29,105 bases of DNA from JBIOJB01 sp044450465 (GTDB lineage Bacteria > Chloroflexota > Dormibacteria > Dormibacterales > Dormibacteraceae), in the NCBI GenBank assembly GCA_044450465.1, contig JBIOJB010000029.1, positions 1 through 29,105 of the forward strand. Reading direction: 5' to 3'. Each line of letters begins with the position of its first letter. The stretch's first letter is position 1. Positions 22,810-29,105 of this stretch are shown piece after piece. The position numbers and the translations under genes are program-made. Under the pieces are notes generated by a model. It was not told where the DNA came from. It was given only the letters and a program-made list of their open reading frames with translations, and did not search any database.

Positions 22810-23578
22810 TCTCGAGATTCGTGACCTGAAGGCGAGCGTTGAAGGGCGGCAGATTTTGAAGGGCGTCACGCTGAGCATCTCCAAGGGCGAGGTCCACGCC
22901 GTGATGGGCCCGAACGGCTCTGGAAAGTCCACTCTCTCACACACGCTCATGGGGCATCCCGGCTACACCGTCGACAGCGGTGAGGCCATCTTCAAAGGAA
23001 AGAACGTGCTCGCGCTCGAACCCGATGAGCGAGCGCGACTCGGCCTTTTCCTCGCGTTCCAGTACCCCGTCGTCGTGCCCGGCATCTCGATGACTAACTT
23101 CCTGCGCACCGCGCTCAACGCCAAGCGCGGATATGACGGCAAGGACAAGTCGAAGCAGATCTCACCGAAGGAGTTCCGCGCGCTGCTGAAGAGCGAGCTC
23201 GACGTGCTGCACATGGACGACTCCTTCCTGCCCCGGTACATCAACGACGGCTTCTCCGGTGGAGAGAAGAAGCGTGCGGAGATTCTGCAGATGGCGATGC
23301 TGAAGCCCGAGATCGCGATCCTCGACGAGACGGATTCGGGCCTCGACATCGACTCGATCAAGTTCGTCGCTGAGGCGGTGAACCGCATGCGGGGCCCGGA
23401 GCTCGGGATCCTGATCATCACGCACTACACGCGAATCCTCGAGTTCATCAAGCCCGACTTTGTCCATGTCCTAGTCGACGGCAAGTTCGTGCTTTCGGGT
23501 GGTCCTGAGATCGCGGACCGCCTCGAGAAGACCGGCTACTCCGAGTGGGTCGCCGAAGAACCACAGGAGGTGGCTTGA
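22802..23578 (+). CDS. sufC: Fe-S cluster assembly ATPase SufC
   Basis: 258 residues, an ABC-type ATPase that powers the SufBCD scaffold. Walker A is GPNGSGKST (36-44), signature FSGGEKK (151-157), Walker [13 protein letters not shown] (171-182) and the switch His208 in ITHY. The [15 protein letters not shown] wording is characteristic of SufC. The start is a TTG at 22802 inside the sufR end (TTGGCTGA), behind a GGGGGG purine stretch. The stop shares one base with the sufB ATG (TGATG). Gene order C-B-D differs from the B-D-C order common in actinobacteria. Confidence 0.95.
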   Translation: MADLEIRDLKASVEGRQILKGVTLSISKGEVHAVMGPNGSGKSTLSHTLMGHPGYTVDSGEAIFKGKNVLALEPDERARLGLFLAFQYPVVVPGISMTNFLRTALNAKRGYDGKDKSKQISPKEFRALLKSELDVLHMDDSFLPRYINDGFSGGEKKRAEILQMAMLKPEIAILDETDSGLDIDSIKFVAEAVNRMRGPELGILIITHYTRILEFIKPDFVHVLVDGKFVLSGGPEIADRLEKTGYSEWVAEEPQEVA

Positions 23579-24987
23579 TGGCAACGGTACCGAAGGTCCA
23601 GGTTGGCGACGACTACAAGGAGAAGTACGGCTTCTTCGTTCCGGAGGACTACATCTTCAAGGCCAAGCGCGGCCTGAACCCGGAGATCGTCAGCGAGATC
23701 TCCTGGATGAAGAAGGAGCCCGAGTGGATGTTGAAGTTCCGCCTCCGCTCGCTCGAGATCTTCCGCAAGAAGCCGATGCCCACGTGGGGCGCCGACCTGT
23801 CGGTGATCGACTTCGAGAACATCTTCTATTACCTCAAGGCCTCCGAGAAGCAGTCGACCTCATGGGACGAGCTGCCGCCGGACATCAAGAAGACCTATGA
23901 CCGGCTTGGCGTGCCTGAGGCGGAGCGCAAGTTCCTCGCAGGCGTTTCAGCGCAGTACGAGTCGGAGGTCGTCTATCACTCGCTGCACGAGGAGCTGACC
24001 AAGAAAGGCGTCATCTTCACCGACACCGACTCAGCGCTCCGCGACTACCCCGATCTCTTCAAGGAGTACTTCGGCACGGTCATCCCTCCCGCGGACAACA
24101 AGTTCGCCGCCCTGAACAGCGCAGTGTGGTCGGGCGGGTCGTTCATCTACGTGCCGAAGGGCGTGCGCGTCGAGATCCCGCTGCAGGCCTACTTCCGAAT
24201 CAATGCCGAGAACATGGGCCAGTTCGAGCGGACGCTGATCATCTGCGACGAGGGTTCCTTCGTGCACTACATCGAGGGCTGCACCGCGCCGATCTACACG
24301 ACCGACTCGCTGCACTCCGCGGTGGTCGAGATCATCGTCAAGAAGAACGCCCGCTGCCGCTACACAACCATCCAGAACTGGTCGACCAACGTGTTCAACC
24401 TCGTGACCAAGCGCTCGATGGTGTACGGCGACGCGACGATGGAGTGGGTCGACGGCAACCTCGGCTCGCAGATCACGATGAAATACCCGAGCGTCTATCT
24501 GATGGAGCCGGGCGCCAAGGGCGACGTGCTCTCGGTCGCGTTCGCCGGCAAGGGCCAGCACCAGGACGCCGGCGGCAAGATGATCCACGTCGCTCCCAAC
24601 ACGACCTCGACCATCACGTCAAAGTCGATCTCGAAGGCGGGCGGTCGCACCTCGTACCGGGGCCACGTGAAGATGTACCCCGGCGCAAACAACTGCAAGT
24701 CGTTCGTCAAGTGCGACGCGCTGCTGCTGGATGACGAGTCCCGCTCGGACACCTACCCCTACAACGACGTCGACGCCGAGAACGTGACCCTCGGTCACGA
24801 GGCGACCGTCAGCAAGGTCTCGGACGAGCAGCTCTTCTATCTGATGAGCAGGGGCATCGCGCGTTCCGAGGCGGAGACGATGATCGTCAACGGGTTCATC
24901 GAGCCGTTCACCAAGGAGCTTCCCCTCGAGTACGCGGTTGAGCTGAACCGGCTCATCCAGCTCGAGATGGAGGGCTCGGTAGGGTGA
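23578..24987 (+). CDS. sufB: Fe-S cluster assembly scaffold SufB
   Basis: 469 residues. Start ATG 23578 is set by an AGGAGG at 23565-23570 and by the family N-terminus ([23 protein letters not shown]). Hallmarks are [34 protein letters not shown], Cys373 and Cys379 in [16 protein letters not shown], and [21 protein letters not shown] near the end. SufB with SufC and SufD builds nascent clusters on a beta-helix scaffold. Full length, no defects. A 31-nt gap with a CCCGCGCGGG palindrome separates it from sufD. Confidence 0.96.
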   Translation: MATVPKVQVGDDYKEKYGFFVPEDYIFKAKRGLNPEIVSEISWMKKEPEWMLKFRLRSLEIFRKKPMPTWGADLSVIDFENIFYYLKASEKQSTSWDELPPDIKKTYDRLGVPEAERKFLAGVSAQYESEVVYHSLHEELTKKGVIFTDTDSALRDYPDLFKEYFGTVIPPADNKFAALNSAVWSGGSFIYVPKGVRVEIPLQAYFRINAENMGQFERTLIICDEGSFVHYIEGCTAPIYTTDSLHSAVVEIIVKKNARCRYTTIQNWSTNVFNLVTKRSMVYGDATMEWVDGNLGSQITMKYPSVYLMEPGAKGDVLSVAFAGKGQHQDAGGKMIHVAPNTTSTITSKSISKAGGRTSYRGHVKMYPGANNCKSFVKCDALLLDDESRSDTYPYNDVDAENVTLGHEATVSKVSDEQLFYLMSRGIARSEAETMIVNGFIEPFTKELPLEYAVELNRLIQLEMEGSVG

Positions 24988-25018
24988 GCCGTCTCGCGCC
25001 CGCGCGGGACTGCTAGCC

Positions 25019-26215
25019 GTGCTGTCGACTGAAGCACCCCTGGAAGACTTGATCTTCAGGGGGGAACCCGACTGGCTGCGCGACCGCCGGCGCACGGCGC
25101 TCGAAAGCTACGAGCGCCTGCCGTCACCGGGCAAGACCGACGAGGAGTGGCGCCGTACAGATGTCAGCCGGTTCGATCCGGCCGCGTTCTCGCGGTTCGA
25201 GAAAGCGCTGGCACAAACCTCTACGGAAAAGGGCCTCCCGGCCGGCGTCATCCTCAAAGCGCTGACGGCGGCCGCAAGAGAGCACTCGCACCTCGTAGAG
25301 CCGCGACTGTTCTCGCTCATTCATGCGGGTCGCGATCGATTCACCGCTCGGCACGCCGCACTTTTCACGGGCGGCGTCTTCCTCTATGTCCCCGATGGCG
25401 TGACCATCGAAGAGCCGATCATCCGTCAGCACTTCTCACGCGAGAGCGGCACGTCGGTGCTGCCGCACACCTTGATCGTCGCGGGAAGGAACGCTCGGTT
25501 CAGCTACCTCGACGAGTACATCGCCGAAAACGCTGACGAGTCCGGCTATCGCACCGGCTCGGCCGAGATCTTTCTCGGCGAGGGCGCCGAGGTCAGCTAT
25601 GTCGCGGTCCAGAAGTGGGGCCGCAACGCGTGGCACTTCGGCGACCAGCGAGCCCGGCTCGAGAAGGATTCGAAGCTCAAGCTCTTCAACGTCACGCTCG
25701 GAGGCCGATTCTCCAAGACCCGGGTCGAGGCCTCATTGGTGGGTCAGGGGTCGGAGGCGGAGCTCAAAGCCATCTACTTCGCCTCAGGCGAGCAGTTCTT
25801 CGACTTCCACACCCTCCAGGATCATCAGGTCGGCAACACCCGATCCGACCTCCTGTTCAAGGGCGCCCTCCAGGACGTATCCCGGACTGTCTATGCGGGA
25901 CTGATCCGGATCGAGCAGGGCGCCGCAAGGTCTGACGCCTACCAGGCCAACCGCAACCTGGTGCTGTCCGACCACGCGAAGGCGACCTCGATCCCGATGC
26001 TCGAGATCGACAACAACGACGTGCGGTGCACGCATGGAGCGACAGTCGGTCCGGTGGATCCAAATCACATGTTCTACCTGCGGAGCCGGGGCATCCCCGA
26101 AGCCACCGCGAAGCGAATGCTCATCCAGGGGTTCTTCGGGGATGTGCTCGAGCGCATTCCGTTCGAGCACGCTCGAAAGCTCGTCGAGTCCGAGCTGGAG
26201 TCGCGCATTGGCTAG
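25019..26215 (+). CDS. sufD: Fe-S cluster assembly protein SufD
   Basis: 398 residues. An N-terminal helical part (TDEEWRRTDVSRFDP) precedes the beta-helix: GVFLYVPDGVTIEEPI, HTLIVAGRNARFSYLDEY, GRFSKTRVEASLVGQGSEAELKAIYF, FDFHTLQDHQVGNTRSDLLFKG, and the C-terminal His339 in RCTHGATVGPVDPNHMFYLRSRGI, corresponding to the conserved SufD histidine. It partners SufB and SufC2. GTG at 25019 is the chosen start; no strong Shine-Dalgarno is visible. It overlaps the next gene by 8 nt. Confidence 0.94.
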   Translation: MLSTEAPLEDLIFRGEPDWLRDRRRTALESYERLPSPGKTDEEWRRTDVSRFDPAAFSRFEKALAQTSTEKGLPAGVILKALTAAAREHSHLVEPRLFSLIHAGRDRFTARHAALFTGGVFLYVPDGVTIEEPIIRQHFSRESGTSVLPHTLIVAGRNARFSYLDEYIAENADESGYRTGSAEIFLGEGAEVSYVAVQKWGRNAWHFGDQRARLEKDSKLKLFNVTLGGRFSKTRVEASLVGQGSEAELKAIYFASGEQFFDFHTLQDHQVGNTRSDLLFKGALQDVSRTVYAGLIRIEQGAARSDAYQANRNLVLSDHAKATSIPMLEIDNNDVRCTHGATVGPVDPNHMFYLRSRGIPEATAKRMLIQGFFGDVLERIPFEHARKLVESELESRIG

Positions 26216-26522
26216 ATACCGCGTCGCTTCGGTCGACGACCTCCCCGCCGACTCTCTGAAGCACGTCGACGCGGGTTTGTTGCCGGTGTGCCTGGCGCAC
26301 GCGGAGGACGGGAACTTCTACGCCCTGGATGACGTTTGCACGCACGAGGCTTTCAACCTGAGCAACGGTGAGCTGTGGGGCATGGACGTGGAGTGCCCCC
26401 AGCACGGGTCGCGCTTCAACCTGGCTACCGGCAAGGTGACAGGCCTACCAGCCGTCGTTCCTGCGACGACCTACCAGGTGACGGTGGACGGCTCCGATTT
26501 GTTCGTGGACGTGCCCGAATGA
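26208..26522 (+). CDS. Rieske-type [2Fe-2S] ferredoxin in the suf operon
   Basis: 104 residues. The cluster motif is C-T-H (DVCTHEAFNLSNGEL) followed 16 residues later by C-P-Q-H (ECPQHGSRFNLATGKV), giving CxH-x16-CxxH. The layout is that of small soluble Rieske ferredoxins annotated as dioxygenase ferredoxin subunits. Such a gene sits in many actinobacterial suf operons; its role there is unsettled, perhaps electron supply. The start is a TTG at 26208, overlapping the sufD stop as TTGGCTAG and preceded by CTGGAG. The stop overlaps the sufS ATG as ATGA. Confidence 0.9.
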   Translation: MARYRVASVDDLPADSLKHVDAGLLPVCLAHAEDGNFYALDDVCTHEAFNLSNGELWGMDVECPQHGSRFNLATGKVTGLPAVVPATTYQVTVDGSDLFVDVPE

Positions 26523-27733
26523 TCGAGACGTTCGACGTGGCTGCGATCCGGAAGGATTTCCCGATCTTCGAAACCGGGATCGCCTACCTGGATTCCGCGA
26601 ACACCTCGCAGCGGCCGCGCCAGGTGACCGCCGCGATGATGGATTACTTCGAGCGCTTCAATGCCAACATCCACCGGGCCGCCTACGGGATCGCCGAGGA
26701 GGCGACCCAGCGCTACGAGGCCACCCGCGAGAAGGTGCGCGCCCTCATCAACGCCGCCTCGACCAAGGAGATCATCTACACCCGAGGGACGACCGAGGCG
26801 ATCAACCTCGTGGCATACGCCTGGGGACGGAAGCACATCGGGCGCGGCGACCTGATCGTGCTGACTCTGCTCGACCATCACTCCAACATCGTCCCCTGGC
26901 AGATCCTCGCCGCGGAAAAGGGCGCCGTGATCGAGTACGTCGACATCGATGAGAAAGGCGAGCTGCGCCAGGACCAGTTTGCGGCGCTCCTGAAGCGCGG
27001 GCCGAAGCTTGTGGCTTTCAACGTGATCAGCAACGCGCTCGGAACCATCAACCCGGCGGCCGAGATGACGGCCCAGGCCAAGACGGCCGGCGCCACCGTG
27101 CTGGTCGACGGAGCGCAGAGCACGCCCCATCAGCCGGTCGACGTCCGCGCCATCGGCTGCGACTTCTACGCGTTCAGCGGCCACAAAATGCTAGGCCCGA
27201 CCGGGGCCGGCGTCCTTTACGGCCGGCGCGAGCTGCTCGAGGCGATGGACCCCTTCATGTCGGGCGGCGACATGATCAAAGCCGTTCGAATCGAGGGCAC
27301 GACCTACAGCGAGCTCCCGTGGAAGTTCGAGGCCGGCACCCAGGCGATCGCCGAGGTGATCGGGCTTGGGGCGGCGGTCGACTATCTCGGCGCGCTGGGC
27401 CTCGACGCCGTTCAAGCACATGAGCGCGAGATCACCGAGTACGCGTACGAGGCGCTGGGTGACATCGACGGGCTCACGCTCTACGGCCCTCCGTCGTCGC
27501 GCCGGGCCGGGGTCATCTCCTTCTCGCTGGCGGGCATCCACCCGCACGACCTGGCGACCATCGCCGATCGCGACAAGGTGTGCCTGCGCGCGGGTCACCA
27601 CTGCGCGATGCCGCTCATGACTCGGCTGGGCGTGGCGGCGACGGCCCGCGCCTCGTTCTACGTCTATACCCAGAGGGATGAAGTCGACCGGCTGGTGGGT
27701 TCCATCAGAGAGGCCCAGAGGATCTTCAAGTGA
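26519..27733 (+). CDS. sufS: Cysteine desulfurase SufS
   Basis: 404 residues, a PLP-dependent class V aminotransferase-fold enzyme that takes sulfur from cysteine. PLP lysine is Lys223 in FSGHKMLGPTG, the substrate-side HHSN (120-123), DGAQ (197-200), and the active Cys362 in RAGHHCAMPLM, the SufS (group II) form with a short loop. The N-terminus IRKDFPIFETGIAYLDSANTSQRP is typical. ATG 26519 overlaps the Rieske stop; the stop overlaps the sufU GTG. Full length. The sulfur acceptor is expected to be SufU just downstream. Confidence 0.95.
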   Translation: MIETFDVAAIRKDFPIFETGIAYLDSANTSQRPRQVTAAMMDYFERFNANIHRAAYGIAEEATQRYEATREKVRALINAASTKEIIYTRGTTEAINLVAYAWGRKHIGRGDLIVLTLLDHHSNIVPWQILAAEKGAVIEYVDIDEKGELRQDQFAALLKRGPKLVAFNVISNALGTINPAAEMTAQAKTAGATVLVDGAQSTPHQPVDVRAIGCDFYAFSGHKMLGPTGAGVLYGRRELLEAMDPFMSGGDMIKAVRIEGTTYSELPWKFEAGTQAIAEVIGLGAAVDYLGALGLDAVQAHEREITEYAYEALGDIDGLTLYGPPSSRRAGVISFSLAGIHPHDLATIADRDKVCLRAGHHCAMPLMTRLGVAATARASFYVYTQRDEVDRLVGSIREAQRIFK

Positions 27734-28140
27734 CACCCCAGACAACAGCAGCCGACGACCAGTTCTATCGCGAGTACATCCTCGACCACTACAAGAACCC
27801 GCGCAACTTCGGGCATCTGGACCACCCGGACATCACCCACGAAGAGGACAACCCGCTGTGCGGCGATGTCATCGGCATGGACTTCAAGATCGCGGACGGG
27901 GTCATCGAGGACATCCGATTCCACGGTCGTGGCTGCGCCATCTCGCAAGCATCCGCCTCCCTGCTCACAGAGAGGCTGAAGGGCCTCCAGCTCGAGGAGG
28001 CCAAGAAGATCACCAAAGCCGACGTGCTCGGCGAGCTGGGGATTCAGATCTCGCCAGCACGAATCAAGTGCGCGCTTCTGTCGTTGAAGGTGCTGAAGGT
28101 GGGCGCCTACGGACTGGCGAACGATGAGGACGAGGAGTAA
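27730..28140 (+). CDS. sufU: SufU-type zinc-dependent sulfur transfer protein, short form
   Basis: 136 residues. Cys44 and Asp46 in NPLCGD, Cys69 in GRGCAISQASASLL and Cys114 in PARIKCALLSLK are the metal and sulfur ligands. A Lys rather than His precedes the last Cys, as in SufU and unlike IscU. Only 44 residues lie between the second and third cysteines; SufU from Bacillus has about 61 and IscU about 42, so the usual SufU insertion is absent here. GTG at 27730 overlaps the sufS stop as GTGA. It probably takes sulfur from SufS, as SufU does elsewhere. Confidence 0.92.
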   Translation: MTPQTTAADDQFYREYILDHYKNPRNFGHLDHPDITHEEDNPLCGDVIGMDFKIADGVIEDIRFHGRGCAISQASASLLTERLKGLQLEEAKKITKADVLGELGIQISPARIKCALLSLKVLKVGAYGLANDEDEE

Positions 28141-28145
28141 AACAA

Positions 28146-28478
28146 ATGAACACTAGCTACCAGGCCCCGTTTCGGATCGCGATGCTTGACGACGTCAAGA
28201 AGCTGATGGACGACGGCTACGAGGTGGTCGACGTGCGCGAGGACTGGGAGTGGAAGAAAGGCCACGTCCCAGGGGCGCGACACGTCGTCCTCAGCTCCAT
28301 CCTGGCCAACCCGGCGGCGAACAAGTTCCAGGACAAGACGATCTTCGTGTGCCAGGTGGGCGAGCGATCGGCCGTCGCCTCTGAGATGGCGGTCGCGCTG
28401 GGAGTCAAGGACGTCGTGAACTTCAAGGGCGGCACCAAGGCCTGGCGCGACGCCGGCCTTCCCTTGGAGATCGAGTGA
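28146..28478 (+). CDS. Rhodanese-domain protein
   Basis: 110 residues, one rhodanese fold. Hallmarks are VVDVREDWEWKKGHVPGARHV and the active loop C-Q-V-G-E-R-S in TIFVCQVGERSAVASEMA, then VVNFKGGTKAWRDAGLPL. The catalytic Cys is present (about residue 69), so persulfide transfer is possible. ATG at 28146 follows GAGGAG by 9 nt. It lies between sufU and sufT; sulfur delivery for the SUF system is a reasonable guess, not shown. Confidence 0.9.
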   Translation: MNTSYQAPFRIAMLDDVKKLMDDGYEVVDVREDWEWKKGHVPGARHVVLSSILANPAANKFQDKTIFVCQVGERSAVASEMAVALGVKDVVNFKGGTKAWRDAGLPLEIE

Positions 28479-28816
28479 CCGAGCACGCGCCGACGCTGGA
28501 GGTAGCTCCCGATGCAACGCTCAAGCCTGAGGACGTGATCGAGGTCCTGCGCCAGTGCTATGACCCCGAGATCCCCGTCAACATCATCGACCTCGGCCTG
28601 ATCTACGACATCTCGATCAAGCCGGAACGCGTCGACGTGAAGATGACGCTGACCGCGCTCGGGTGCCCGATGGCCGCCGAAGTGATCGCAGACGTGCGCG
28701 ACCACCTGCTGACCCTGCCCGGGGTAAGCGATGCGAGCGTCGACATCGTCTACGAGCCGGTCTGGACCCCGGAACGAATGTCTGAAGACGCGCGCTGGGA
28801 ACTGGGCATGGTGTAA
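28475..28816 (+). CDS. sufT: SufT/MIP18-family (DUF59) Fe-S assembly protein
   Basis: 113 residues. PEDVIEVLRQCYDPEIPVNI and IDLGLIYDISIK form the DUF59 start; MTLTALGCPMAAEV carries the conserved Cys; and VDIVYEPVWTPERMSEDARW ends the domain. Family members help mature Fe-S proteins; SufT is a common last gene of Gram-positive suf operons. GTG 28475 overlaps the rhodanese stop as GTGA. The stop TAA is followed after 6 nt by a strong hairpin. Confidence 0.93.
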   Translation: MTEHAPTLEVAPDATLKPEDVIEVLRQCYDPEIPVNIIDLGLIYDISIKPERVDVKMTLTALGCPMAAEVIADVRDHLLTLPGVSDASVDIVYEPVWTPERMSEDARWELGMV

Positions 28817-28821
28817 CTCTT

Positions 28822-28927
28822 TATGAGGGAAACCCGGATGGTTTCCCTCATCGCGCGTGCGGCGTCGCCGCAGGCGCTGCTCCTTTCCGGTATATCGAAG
28901 GGGCTTGTCTTAGGGATTACTCCTCGC
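28822..28927. repeat. 106-bp direct repeat, copy 1
   Basis: Identical over all 106 bases to 29000-29105, offset 178. It contains the 12-bp hairpin, the small odd palindrome GCGGCG-T-CGCCGC, and a GC-poorer stretch (GGTATATCGAAGGGG, GTCTTAGGGATTACTCC). One frame is open from ATG 28823 to TAG 28945 (40 codons), but no Shine-Dalgarno precedes it. It could be a non-coding dispersed element or an RNA gene. Confidence 0.8.
28823..28851. terminator. Perfect 12-bp hairpin after sufT, part of the 106-bp repeat
   Basis: ATGAGGGAAACC pairs exactly with GGTTTCCCTCAT around a 5-nt loop (CGGAT). It starts 6 nt after the sufT stop, so it may protect or end the suf transcript, although no T-run follows. The same hairpin recurs at 29001-29029. 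Confidence 0.45.
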
Positions 28928-28955
28928 AACGCTGGGTTGAAATAGGGACAAAGTC

Positions 28956-28978
28956 GCGGCCGGAGTAAATCCGGCCGC
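28956..28978. repeat. Palindrome of the GGCCGGA-TCCGGCC family, copy 4
   Basis: GCGGCCGGA pairs with TCCGGCCGC (9 bp) around GTAAA. Sequence and loop match the palindromes at 3150-3260. It lies in the spacer between the two 106-bp repeats. Confidence 0.75.
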
Positions 28979-28999
28979 CCCCCCGACGCTGGCCACTGG

Positions 29000-29105
29000 T
29001 ATGAGGGAAACCCGGATGGTTTCCCTCATCGCGCGTGCGGCGTCGCCGCAGGCGCTGCTCCTTTCCGGTATATCGAAGGGGCTTGTCTTAGGGATTACTC
29101 CTCGC
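29000..29105. repeat. 106-bp direct repeat, copy 2, cut by the window end
   Basis: Exact copy of 28822-28927; the repeat may continue past the last base. Its real length is therefore unknown. Confidence 0.8.

Noticed and set aside
24988..25018. CCCGCGCGGG palindrome between sufB and sufD as a terminator
   Set aside because: Short, no T-run, and inside an operon whose genes are otherwise coupled.
24619..25095. Minus-strand frames over sufB and sufD
   Set aside because: Antisense shadows of well-conserved genes.
28823..28945. 40-codon open frame inside the 106-bp repeat
   Set aside because: No Shine-Dalgarno or -10 element fits, and the frame follows from the palindrome (ATGAGGG/CCCTCAT), which opens frames on both strands.
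28822..29105. CRISPR array
   Set aside because: Only two repeats of 106 bp with a 72-nt spacer, far larger than CRISPR repeats, and no cas gene nearby.
1..29105. tRNA, rRNA, insertion sequence or prophage genes
   Set aside because: No cloverleaf, rRNA, transposase or integrase sequence was seen; all long gaps were read.

Overview
The window is a GC-rich, densely coded bacterial chromosome segment with short intergenic gaps, many GTG/TTG starts and frequent 1-8 nt gene overlaps. Flp/Tad pilus genes, an HspR-like MerR regulator, a SufR-controlled SUF operon containing SufU, SufT and a Rieske protein, and a class A PBP point to a Gram-positive-related 'terrabacterial' lineage. A Chloroflexota/Dormibacterota-like organism, or a deep relative of Actinomycetota, fits best. 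This placement is inferred from gene content only; there is no rRNA here to test it.

Layout. (1) 1-3060 (+): the end of a Tad pilus cluster (cpaB, tadB, tadC), with a MerR/HspR-like regulator 1 nt behind tadC. (2) 3061-3272: a convergent intergenic region with a GC-rich hairpin and three copies of a short palindrome. (3) 3273-6369 (-): the classic rplU-rpmA-obgE-nadD-rsfS ribosome-assembly/NAD block. (4) 6423-10478 (-): four overlapping or abutting genes for integral membrane proteins resembling only the membrane arm of complex I / group 4 hydrogenases, with no hydrophilic catalytic subunit beside them. (5) 10545-16877 (-): valS, then tig-clpP-(free ClpX-type zinc finger)-clpX in transcription order tig > clpP > ZBD > clpX > valS, covering nascent-chain folding and proteolysis. 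(6) 16936-20389: a class A penicillin-binding protein (-) divergent from a FemAB/FemX-like peptidoglycan-bridge aminoacyltransferase (+). (7) 20394-22115 (-): two unrecognised genes, one a secreted, membrane-anchored protein. (8) 22145-28816 (+): a complete SUF iron-sulfur assembly operon, sufR-sufC-sufB-sufD-Rieske-sufS-sufU-rhodanese-sufT. A palindrome CAAC-N6-GTTG sits just upstream of sufR and matches the SufR operator known from cyanobacteria. (9) 28817-29105: an exact 106-bp direct repeat present twice, the second copy running off the window, with another copy of the palindrome family seen at 3.2 kb between them.

Regulation. Several operon-leading genes (tig, clpP, the secreted protein at 22115, sufR, and less exactly rplU and the first complex-I-like gene) have a TANNNT -10-like hexamer ending 6-8 nt before the start codon and no Shine-Dalgarno sequence. 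This suggests leaderless transcripts. Inside operons, genes are coupled by ATGA/GTGA/TGATG overlaps or preceded by Shine-Dalgarno sequences.

Most worth a second look: the membrane-only complex-I-like module, the free ClpX zinc-binding domain between clpP and clpX, the SufR operator shared with a divergent secreted protein, a short SufU lacking the usual insertion, the dispersed palindromes and 106-bp repeats, and start-codon anomalies at obgE and femX. No gene-free stretch exceeds 300 bases; the longest is the 289-base tail.
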